From positions 8,812,901 through 8,876,900 of the forward strand of contig NC_087082.1 in the NCBI RefSeq assembly GCF_026151205.1: a DNA stretch of 64,000 nt. The letters are read 5' to 3'. Position numbers and translations under genes: made by a program. Positions 10,511-21,000 of this stretch are shown piece after piece. This stretch comes from Bolinopsis microptera. Lineage: Eukaryota; Ctenophora; Tentaculata; Lobata; Bolinopsidae. The first letter of the stretch is position 1. Each line of letters begins with the position of its first letter. Under the pieces are notes generated by a model. The model saw nothing but the letters and a program-made list of their open reading frames with translations, had not been told where the DNA came from and did no database searches.

Positions 10511-10869
10511 GTAAGTGTTTCCTTGATCAGTTGATCGTCCAATTTCTGTTTTTATAAAATTGTATTTGAATTATGACTATATTCATGACTACAAAGAGCA
10601 ATTAACTGGAAAATGATTGCACGTGCAAAATCGTTGGCTTGATAATTGATTGAAGTTGTCACAGCGACTGTTGAATTAATGGTAAAGAGCCAAATCTGAT
10701 TAACAAATAAACCTAATTGCACGTGGAAAATCATTAGCATGTTTGCAGTCGTCATAGCAACTACCACTCGCAGTTGCCCACTGAAACTAATTTAAGGAAT
10801 TTAACAGTTCAAACTTAGTTCAAACTTAGTTCAAACTTCTTATTTACCTACGTGTACTTGAAAAGGTCT

Positions 10870-11200
10870 CCTCCTAGTCGTTGGATCGAGTGGCCTGCAC
10901 CACATAGTAACTCTTTTCTCCGGTGTATTAGACCTCTACAGTCTCCAGTGAACCCTGTCTGTTGCTTGTTGTTCTGCATCTTCTATCGTGATGTTATCGA
11001 CACCTGTGAAGATTGCTGTATCCTCCCGGACACATGACAACCAGTTTTTTCGAGGTCTACCTCTTGACCTTTTACCATGCTTTGGGATCCAGTGCAGAAG
11101 ATAGTTGGTTATTCTTTCTTCTGGCATCCTCATCACATGGCCAAACCATTGGAGCCTAGCTGCTCGTACGAAAGTATTAACATATATATATATTATACTT
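10870..11200 (-). mobile_element. LINE 3' remnant (C-terminal tail of RT ORF)
   Basis: The minus-strand reading contains RLQWFGHVMRMPEERI and KHGKRSRGRPRKNW. This is the conserved tail after the reverse transcriptase in many LINE ORF2 proteins (GHV-R-M...RGRP-K-W). No reverse transcriptase core precedes it, so this is a 5'-truncated, dead copy. Confidence 0.75.
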
Positions 11201-11392
11201 AATCTTAATCTTATAGTTATAGGGATCATTCACAGGGGAAAGCCCGGAAAGAATGTTGAGATAGGCCTTAAAAGATTAAAAGTTATAAGATTTTAACTTG
11301 ATTTTCAAATTGACGACCCTCTAAAAATCATCAAGAATGAAGAAACCAGGTTCAACATCTTCAAACTTTTAAAAAATCTGCCTGCAAAAATC

Positions 11393-11493
11393 TTGTCATA
11401 CGTTGTATGACCCGCCGCGCACGAAGTGCGCGGCTCCCCCTGTATCGTCGTTTCACCTAGTGAAACGACCGTGGGTGTCACAACGTGATACAA
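11393..11493. mobile_element. Triloop-hairpin mini-element, copy 2 (101 bp)
   Basis: H1 and H2 are identical to copy 1. H3 (11447-11469) is a different 10-bp perfect stem, GTCGTTTCAC/GTGAAACGAC, with loop CTA. H4 is TCAC-AAC-GTGA, followed by TACAA. This is the shortest form and probably closest to the basic unit, without tandem repeats between H3 and H4. Confidence 0.85.
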
Positions 11494-11915
11494 CAAAAAT
11501 CAGCCGAATTATGAATCAGGATCAAATGAGAAGCAAGAATGAAGTTCAGAACGTTTACGAATTGATAGCAACTTACATTTCAAAATCATTTTAAAAATCC
11601 CAACATTCTTTTTGCATCACCTGTAAATTATTACAGCTGTAAGTCAGTAATCTGCTGAAGACATTTCAGTAGGCTTAACGTCGTTATGTTGAGACGATTA
11701 AACTATTTCTAGTAGTCGTTCTGTCAATCTTCCTTTTTGATCAGTGCAGAAATTACACATTTACACAGTGCAGAAATTACACTTTTACATTCGTTGCTAA
11801 ATTGTAGCAAGTAGCTCTGATATCGCTTAGCTTATCTCTGTTTAATATCCGACAAGGCTTGTTTAACTACCACAGCCTCACCTTGTAATGGATAGTATTA
11901 AGGTATTAGTACAAA

Positions 11916-12380
11916 TTGCTTACTGATGCTGATAATTATTGTGCTACTGTGTCTACATGGATCCTGAATGCGATGTCAAAGATGAATAAAGATGAACTTG
12001 CTAATAAAATTGACAACTATGCTAAAATTGGTAAGAGGGATATTAACAAGTTGGAAAAGCCTGAGCTGGTCAAATTGTTGTTTTATGTGTTTTCCTAGTA
12101 CACTGGTGAAAGTTTGGATTATGTTAAGGATTTACGGAATGGGGCCATCTTACAGCAGAACAGTCTCATAGAATGTCAGAAGCAGTTGATCAGTGTCCAC
12201 TGTCCAGGCAGAGCTTTCAGACTGTAAAACTGAACAACTTGATACGTTGAAGAACACTGTCAAGAAGTCTGTTGTTGACTCAGTAACGTATGCGGAGGGT
12301 AACCATGGCGACGACACCATAACTGCTCTGCACGTGGAGAATATGCATTCAAATAACGTATGCGGAGGGTAATGCATGTT
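11916..12380 (+). pseudogene. Probable LINE ORF1 relic (coiled-coil type), frameshifted
   Basis: The first frame reads MNKDELANKIDNYAKIGKR and ends near 12098. Other frames continue with ECQKQLI- and CKTEQLDTLKNTVKKSVVDS-like segments. The mix of Lys/Glu heptads and Gln/Leu patterns resembles the coiled-coil start of animal LINE ORF1 proteins. Several frame breaks are needed to join it, so it is not functional. Identification is by resemblance only. Confidence 0.4.
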
Positions 12381-12675
12381 TTCCTTTGTGACACGTGACA
12401 CGAAAAACCTGCCTACCCACTATACCCATTCTCAAATCCTACCACTTCTAACCATACTTATATTTTTTTAAAGAAAAAAGAAGTCGATGGAAAAAAATCT
12501 AAAAAAATCTGGATGGGTAATGAAAATACGGATTCAAAATACCCCACCAAGGGGTATAAATCAAGAGGCTTGCATATAATGAACATATTGACACGGGTGC
12601 AGAGTTGAGTCTGTACGGAACCTAGTAGTTTCAGATCCTTGTTTAACTTGCCGTACAGCAAGGTCATCCACTACT

Positions 12676-13605
12676 TTATGTCATAATATAGTACAAAGAG
12701 ACGCTACTCAAATACAGTAACGAGATTAGAAACACTGTTAAGTTAACTTGGTTTGCAGTGTTCAGTTGTGGGTTTTCGTGACCTCCAAAGGCTTTCTTTA
12801 TATAGATCATCTGAAGAACCATGCATACGAGCACGATCATTCAAGGCAGACCAAACTGAATTAAAGGCACAATTATGTCCATGATATCGTACATATGTGT
12901 TGCTGCGCCATAAGACAATGCAAAGTAACGCCCCATCAAATCCATTACAAATTGTATTGTGCTTTTCCCGATTGTTTCTAAGAGAGTGATAGTGTTCCAT
13001 GGACCTTTGAGAGCACCACATTTTGGGTTATCATTATGTTTAGTTGTGTAATCATTCCAGAACCAAACATCAATAATGCACAGGACCAGGAGAATGGACG
13101 GGTAAATGAAAAGGACTATTTTCAAAAGTCGGTTATTCTGCCTGTAAAATGGACGCATTATGTTGATAGTCTTCACAACCGTTAGCACAAAAACACAAAA
13201 CGTGGACGTAACGTAGCAGAGTACACAAAACTTTTGGCACACCAGAAATATCCAAGGATGCATCCTCGTAGAAGGGTCCTTCAAGCACAGTAGTGATATT
13301 GAGCCTCGTCCTATCTCTAAACACGCACTTCCAATGTCCACAGCAGCAACCAGAATGAAGAATAGGGAAGAAATCCTTCTCTGGTCCTTGTGGTAATCAT
13401 ATATGATCACGGAGTTCTGGATCATAATATAAAGAGCAATCGTGATATTGATTGGGGATATATACTGAAAGCCAAAGTCATGACCGTGCAAGATGGAGGT
13501 GGTGCTGGGAGGCAAGATTGAAGATATCGAACCTTGCAAGACGGACGTGATCAGTGTAAAAACGTGGATTAAGATAAAACTGCCCAAGGGGTTACAAGTA
13601 AACAT
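12676..13605 (-). pseudogene. 7TM receptor-like pseudogene, single exon, in-frame stop
   Basis: ATG at 13603-13605 opens 254 codons. A hydrophobic signal-like N-terminus precedes TM1 to TM4, with ICL2 reading VKTINIMRPFYRQ, and most of TM5. A TGA at 12841-12843 falls inside TM5. The same frame then continues for 54 codons with a plausible TM5 end, ICL3 and TM6 before TAA at 12676-12678. TM7 is missing. One nonsense codon plus a lost 3' end suggests a decayed GPCR gene or retrocopy. I saw no good splice signals that would remove the TGA. It resembles class A receptors loosely, and the family is not identified. Confidence 0.6.
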
Positions 13606-15968
13606 TTTAACGAAAATAATGCCTTCCTCTGCATCTCCTTGCTATCTATAAGCAAGGTAGACAGGTTAGCATCAGGTGACTGTATTCCGAGTTTCGTATT
13701 GACGTGATACAGCTACGGGCACGTATCTACTCATAGACATGTTTCAAACCACCAGGCAATATTGTCTCCTTATTTGGATGTAAACAAACCGATACAATCG
13801 AGCATGCCGTCTCCATTGTCAGAACTTCGTGTTTACTTCTTGGCTCTGCACGTTTCTCACCAAGATATTGTACGGAATATTGTAAGTTATTATTTCTATA
13901 GGTATTACACCAATGTAGAAGAATGACTGGAATAATCATACTGCTACCTTCAATACCATATTATCTAAGTTAAGAAATGTTTCACAGTAATGAAACGGAA
14001 AATTAGTAAATTTTAACAAACATTTTTAATTTGGATCAGGACTGTTAGTTAAAGAGAGAGATTATAATACAGCAAGAGACATTTTTTTAGGTAATTTTCT
14101 GCAATGGTTTTTTAGAAAAGGAGCTTCTAATTTAGTGATTTAATAGCCATTTTGCCACTTATTAAATTGAAAACATTTAAACATCAAATCGGCAATTTGG
14201 GGTGACACAGGACGCTACCCTTTGGCGATAGAGCTATCATACCAAGTTTATAACTACTCGGAAAGATTAGATAAAATGGAGAAAGCTGGATCTAACAGTC
14301 TTGTGCGACATGCCTTCAAAGAGCAACGCAGCCTCAGTCTTTCAATTGGAATACCAACATCGAGACTGCACGGTCGGTTCTAAACCAACTCAATGGATAT
14401 CAACTCGAACTCTCACCTTCACAAATCAAAGAAGCAATGCGTTCCAACTTCCAACTTCAGACAGATATGGAACACTGAGAGATATTTTGGAAGATTTTTG
14501 AGGAGGAGCTTTTTTGCCGTCCCATTGACCGAAATTTCGCGGTTTCGACTGAAATTTTGACCAGTGACCAATCAGTGAGGTCGGTGAGAGTGACACAAGT
14601 CGCCATCAAGGTACTGGAAGCAGTATATCCGGAGAAAACTTTGATGCAATGAAAATTTTGAATATGTCCCACCGGTAGGACATATTCAAATTTCAGCTGT
14701 TTGGATTCAATTTTTCTTGAATGACCAATTATTATTGTTATTGAGTTCACGCGCGGAGGATGGCAAAAAACAATCTGTCCGCGTTATATTTACTTTTACT
14801 TTTCTTGTTGTCATTATTTGACGAACGTGCAAAATAAAATAAAATTTAGGGTGCTTCCTTTCCTGTCAATTGCACCTCGCCGTCTAGACTCTAGTGGGAC
14901 TCCGACTAGAAGTAACATTTTAAGTATCTTACTTATATAATCATAAATATCAATACGTAGTTGCTATTGGGTGGCGGTCACAATTTGGAGACATATCTGA
15001 TTATCAGATATTTTCAGACAGGCGGAAAATAGTCGATTATCCGATATGACCTTACAGAATAATTAGCATTACGATACACTTGGAGACTTGGCACTGGTTG
15101 ATAGGTCACGCGCGGAGCACGATTGAATGAGCTGTGGTTTATTTTTAGAATGTAACCGAACTGAATGCCAAACAAAATGCCCTCCCTTTAGCCCAGACAA
15201 AATCGTGTCATTAGTTCAATATTATATCACTGCTGTTCAATAGCTTCTATTAAATTTCAACACAGTGCAGTGTAGTATCAATTTTGACGGGTCAATAGTA
15301 TACAATACTATAAATACTGTAAGCTATTATAATATCCTGTACATTTTGATTTAGAGGTCACCTAGAAGTAGAAGAGTAGAAGCCATGGTGAACCTCGTGA
15401 TGTTTGAAACAATGTCTACGCTTTACCAATCACACGGAATGTCTCTATTCTTCACTCGAAACCAGAATATTTAACACTTCAGTGCATTTCTATTTCTGAA
15501 TTGAGGTCAAACTCTTGCAGTTCCTAATTTAATCAAAATCAGACATCACGAGGCTTATATCATATATATTCCTTACTCAAAAATAAATCCAAATTTTCCT
15601 ACCTCGCTGATCTGTGTGTTGTCCGACAAACTTCACCCACGTAATAATACTGTACACGAGGGAAGAGGAGAAGCTTTAAAATTTACCACTCTCGGATAGC
15701 CTTACAATCACTTACTTTGGCTGATAAGTTGCGAGGGAGACGTGAAGAGGCACGGCTTCGCGTCTGGCCTGGTCTATCTCCGTTTCTGATAAATTGTTTT
15801 TAATTAGAAATTATATTATCTGGCAGGAGAGTCATTTTTTTCTGTGGATTTTTCATTTTACTAATAATAGCGCTGAGACCTCAATATTATCACCTTTTGC
15901 ATTGCTAAGAGTTAAGACGCATATTTTAAGATGCACTTCTGTAGACCACTTGTTCGCTCTTGAAGCCT
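13606..15968. other. Non-coding stretch, repeat relic only
   Basis: Apart from the repeat copy at 14290-14640 I see no exon with paired splice signals, RNA gene or clear element. Confidence 0.45.
14290..14640 (+). repeat. Dispersed repeat, coding-like relic, copy 1
   Basis: One frame reads LNQLNGYQLELSPSQIKEAM, then a stop, then EIFWKIFEEELF and a Thr/Val-rich stretch. The segment around 14485-14580 recurs at about 52600-52680 in opposite orientation, including GACCAGTGACCAAT. So this is a mobile or retroposed sequence, not a local gene. The source protein is not recognised. Confidence 0.5.
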
Positions 15969-16024
15969 AAAATCTAAGTAAACCTTTATACATATATATA
16001 TGTATAAAGGTTTACTTAGATTTT
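15969..16024. repeat. Perfect 56-bp palindrome, no spacer
   Basis: The first 28 bases (15969-15996) are the exact reverse complement of 15997-16024, centred on an AT run. Short TATATATATGCTAATA repeats follow. Spacerless palindromes of this length tend to be unstable, so it is either young or maintained. Confidence 0.9.
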
Positions 16025-17700
16025 ATATATATATATGCTAATAATTTTATATATATATATGCTAATAAGTTCATATATTTTCGTTCGCCGACATCGCACT
16101 GACTGATAATGATAATGACCCAAAGCATAGCAGGTATTCATAACAGTTATTTCCTAATTCCTAGCCAGAAGTGCTTTAAGTGCCGGGTAAGAGTATTCAT
16201 TAAAGCATTAATCAATAACCCTGCCTTTCTCGTCCTTCAATAAACCCTCTCACTATTTTACAAGGCTTGTCTCACCTTTAGCAGCTTAAGGTTTTATCTT
16301 TAAACTTAAAGTTCAATTCACCCTTTGTCTTTTCTATGAACAATGGGTTATGCCCCTATAATTATATAGTATATAACTATCGTATAATGCTGTGAAGTAA
16401 GAAGTGCTCAGCTTTTATTTATCTTAGCTTTATTTACCTTTGTCTGGCACACCCATGAGGCGTGTGCCTGGAATATTTTGTTTTTCTGGCCAGTTTCCGA
16501 GCCCATGTAAGATCATTAGTGATCTGTTGTTGTGTAGGGAAGCCATCTGTTAGTTCAGACTGGTACTCAAATCGTTCATTTTATTACTGTTTTACGAGAG
16601 CGCAATAACTTTCTCCATTGCTCCTTCATAAGTTCATAAAAACGATTGTTTCACTTAGTTTGATTTAAATTTGGATGACATTCAATTCAATGGGACCATA
16701 TCAATTTCACGGTTGAATTCACCAAATTCTAATCAGAGAGCCATAATTCATTGTGAGGGTCACCGTCAATGCTGGCTAATTTCTAGGTCTAGAATTACAA
16801 GCCTTCCTGTGAGCCTGCTAGCTACGCGGGTCAATTTTCAGATAATAGAAAACCGCTTCCACTTCACTTAATTGTCGAAAATATTGTGCTGCCCTTTGCC
16901 AGACTGGACATAAATGTCCACGAATCGAGGGGGGAAGCAACGGCTAACTTTTATCAGTTTTGTCTATGTCTATTGTCTAATTGGTCACCACTTTCCCTAC
17001 TTTTTTTCATTAATCGCTGTCATCCTCAGAGACGTAAAATTGCACTGAGTTTACCAAAAAATCCGGTGACAATGGATCAAGCCGTCAGTTATATGAATAT
17101 TTCAATGAATATCCATATCGGAATTTTCTGCATAATGATAATTCAATGAACACGACCTTTGTATTGCTATTTTAAATTGTTTTATTGTGCCGTAAAAATG
17201 ATTTATTGTTTTATCATTGATTGATTAAACTGATAAAGTAAGACTTATGAAAAATAAAATGGCCATCTCCTACATGCTCTCATCCGGAGCCAGCCGTGAG
17301 CACTACTCATATCTACATATAATTAAACTTTTCTATTTTGGCTCATTTTATTGCCAGTCACTAGCCCAGTAATGGTCCAAATTATCACAACATAAGCTTA
17401 TGATACTTCGGGGGATACACTCACGTTTCCACGCGGGCTATAGCTCACACACAATTTCCGCTAACAAAATGGCAAATATAATCATCAAATCAGAGAGCAT
17501 TAGTCATTTACCTTTAGCTATAACTGTCTTCTGTCGCCACTCGATAGTTGCTGAATTTAGTTAATTATGTGACGATTGACATCATATACAGCCCTCAGTT
17601 TGCACTCGTTTATTCTATTCACAGCCGCTCTGCGTGTATTTAATAAGACCGGTTTACATTTCCTGTATTCTGCAGTCGGATTTAGGTTATGAAGTGGCTC
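16025..17700. other. Non-coding stretch, nothing recognised
   Basis: AT-rich sequence with short open frames below 90 codons, no domain motifs and no convincing splice-bounded exons. Confidence 0.45.
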
Positions 17701-18025
17701 ATGCACGTGGGTACTGACCAGGTAGTCTGAAGTGCACGTGGGTAGTGAGTACTGACCAGGTAGTCTGAAGTGCACGTGGGTACAGACCAGATAGTCTGAA
17801 GTGCACGTGGGTACTGACCGGGTAGTCTGAAGTGCACGTGGGTACTGACCAGGTAGTCTGAAGTGCACGTGGGTACTGACCAGGTAGTCTGAAGTGCACG
17901 TGGGTACTGACCGGGTAGTCTGAAGTGCACGTGGGTACTGACCAGGTAGTCTGAAGTGCACGTGGGTACTGACCAGGTAGTCTGGAGTGCACGTGCACGC
18001 TAGAAGATCAGTCTAAAGTGCACGT
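17701..18025. repeat. 31-bp minisatellite, about 10 copies
   Basis: Unit GTGCACGTGGGTACTGACC plus AGGTAGTCTGAA. Most copies are 31 bp and nearly identical, with one copy 6 bp longer (GTAGTGAGTACTGACC variant). Each unit holds CACGTG, an E-box palindrome, so the array presents about ten evenly spaced E-boxes. Two minus-strand frames through it stay open only because of the repeat. Confidence 0.95.
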
Positions 18026-21000
18026 AAGAGCACTTGTCATTGCGTCACCTCATATCCCTCCACATTGTGTCAGGGTCGGCGAGTGTACAAATCACCGGCC
18101 CCCGGTCAACGCCACCTGCTCGAAACCAATCCTCAGTACCCGGAGCGGCCGCCCTCACAATGACAAATATCTCCGACACATTTCGGATAGTTTTCAGTAA
18201 ATTTGTCGCTAGCGTTGTTACTGTTAGTGTTGTATTGCAAGTTAATCTGGTACACGTGTTTGCCCCATTTCTACCGTGGTTGCTGTAATTCTGTAGTATG
18301 GGATATGCGACTAGAATTAACACCCGCTCTCACCTCTTCAAAATTACTGCATAATACTATTTTATTGATAACATTACTGATACTCATAGTAGACATTTCC
18401 CATTATCGAGTTATCGGCAGATGTTGTTGCATGACTCGATGGTTGGCAGGCGAGAAGGCCATTTAGCATTCAACCTTCCGTTATTGTTGCCTGAGGCTAG
18501 ATGAGTACCATTCATTATGTTACCTCATAATGACATAGTTGACGATCACTGACCCCATCAGACGACTATGTTGGTTGAAGCTATTCCAATGCGAAAAGTG
18601 AATGACCAGGTCACGTTTATAGTCCAACATCATCGGAGTTATCAAAACCACAACGCTTTCTTTATTGATATTGAGTGTCAATGGAATGTATGAAACCAAC
18701 GTCCAACATGACACTGACAGTAACAATAATAATAGCTCAAATTCGTGGAAACTTTTGCAACGTATCAGTAAAATGCCATCCTCATATTCAGTACAGTATA
18801 TTCCGTTTAGTAGAATATCAGTAACATTACTGCAGTGAGTAAGGACAGTATTTCCGCTAAATTGCCGTTTAGAAAGGATATATGGTTTACTGAAGAACGT
18901 GAGAAATCGTGGACAAAATTCGAAGTAATAACTCCGAAGTCCGGCGGCCGCCCACGAAGTTGCAGTTTAACCATGAGCGATCTAGCAGAAGTCCTGGTTA
19001 ATGGTTAAAACAGTTATACCTCTGGTATTACCAGCAACCTGTCTTGCTGCAGTGCTACTCCTAATTAGAACTTTCCTTTCGATAGGGGCGCATTTTAATG
19101 GACATACTAATTACTAATTACTACATACTAATTACTAATACTATATAGGTCCTTGCTCACCATGCTGCTCAGTAGGTAACGCAGTCCGTAACCTGCAGTT
19201 CCAACATTTACATATCACAGTTGTTAGCGGCAGTAATGCGGCACTTTATTGTTGTAGACGGTATTAAATTACCGGGACAACGATTTAAAATAGCATCTAA
19301 AATTACAGCACTTATTATGCCATATTACACCGATCTGGGGCAGAAATAATATTCGACGCTTGCTAGTATAGTTAGTAAAAGTTGCTGCCGTGGCCTGGGT
19401 CAAGTAACATGGTGATAACTGATGAACATGCTACAAATCCCAAAGTTCACATTATTTGAACTTTACTCCGTAGATTCATGTCTGTTTTAAAGATTTGTAG
19501 TGAGCGTGAACTAGCACATAATACAGGTGAAGCATGAAATGTCAAGCTTTCATATAATATATGACCAGCGCCCTACTGACACTGTATACCGGCAGCGGTA
19601 TCCCCTCAAACTACCGTGTATTGGCTGTGAAATACGAATTTTTAGCAAATGCGACAACGACCTTGCCTAGTTTTATGTCAAAGCTAAAGAGAAATCGTCA
19701 GGACTGAGGACAATAAGATTCCCAGACAAGGAGCTGATAGTAATAGTTAACTTATATAACTTCTAGTCGGAATTAAGTTCATTATTTCATTAAACTTCAG
19801 AGAATAACATTTATGTTATTTGACGACTGTTGTTATTTGACTTATATTATTATTAATATTAGGCTAGATTCCTTGGCTCTCCTTGGTTAATTAAACGATA
19901 TATCAATTGACTGTGATAATAGTTATACAATTTGTTAGACTTAAGCTTAGAGTAAGCACACACCTTTGAGCCATTTCATTTTTAGCAAACTAGTTTTATC
20001 ATACACTTACACACTTACTGTAACCGATGCCCCAAAAAGTCCCCAATCATGAATATTATGTAAGATTCATAATTTTTAAGGTGAACCAATGCACACCTCA
20101 AAGATATGATCCTTTTCTGACTCTAGCGAAAGCTGAAAACGATTTGTAGCATTAGACAAATAAAGGCCAGATGAATTGTTCATTAATTTGGGCATTTGCA
20201 GACCTCCCAGAGCATCTCATGCAAGTTACATCTCAGAAAGATCAAAACTTGGACTTTTGCCCGAGCTCCAATCAGTCGAAAATGGTTTGTCTAATAAGAA
20301 ACCATGCAAAAACAAACCTTACTAATGCTTGAGCATGTTGAGGGCGTTTGGAATCAGTCTCATTTTTAATCCATTACCCGTTATTGAGTTACCAGAGCCC
20401 TATTCTAACCACTCATTTGTATTTGTTGTGTCATGTGTGTGCTTATATTGGAAAGTAATCCAATAAATGCCAGAATTACACATGGATATTATGGTTATCA
20501 GGTATAGGGTTGTTAGGCGACCCTAAGAAAGTTTAGTTAATTTGCAGCATCGAAAATTAAATTAGTGGGTGCCGCACCATTCATACATGCCATGGCATAC
20601 TTCATGAGATTGCCGGTCCTATACCCCGAACATATTATTAATCCATCATACCGTTTTTCATCCCACAACAGCTCTTTCAAGCTCTTGAGGATCGAGCTTT
20701 GTCGATATTCATTAACGTTAATAGAATGCTTTTTTAATTAGAAGCTAGAGCTGGCATTTTTAGATTTGATTATTTCACGCGCAGTTCATCTGATCGATTG
20801 GAACCACGCTTCAGCGGACAGCGATAGAAAATGAAATTGGCGGCAGTGTTCTAGAATCCAATAAATAGTTAGAGTACTTTTAGTTTCTTCAGTCATAGTA
20901 AGCAGAGGGTAGAGTTACATGGACACTGCCTTCAAGATTTAAACATAACATTTTTGGCAATGCTTTGCAGGACAGTGACCACAATATATACCATTATATA

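Larger units (their letters stand above)
8968..11623. mobile_element. Mariner-like ends 2.65 kb apart (composite or two remnants)
   Basis: At 8968 a sequence preceded by TA begins CAGGGTGATGCAAAAAGAAT. At 11623 its near-complement ends, followed by TA. The outer roughly 30 bp match apart from a 1-nt gap and a few substitutions. TA-flanked CAGGGTG-type ends are typical of mariner/Tc1-like elements. No transposase is visible between them. The interval instead holds zinc-finger exons, a LINE scrap and a hairpin mini-element. It may be one composite element or two independent relics with matching ends. Confidence 0.5.

Noticed and set aside
17557-17998. Three overlapping minus frames with HFRLPGQYPRALQTTR-type repeats
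   Set aside because: Translation of the 31-bp minisatellite in all three frames. A real protein would favour one frame.
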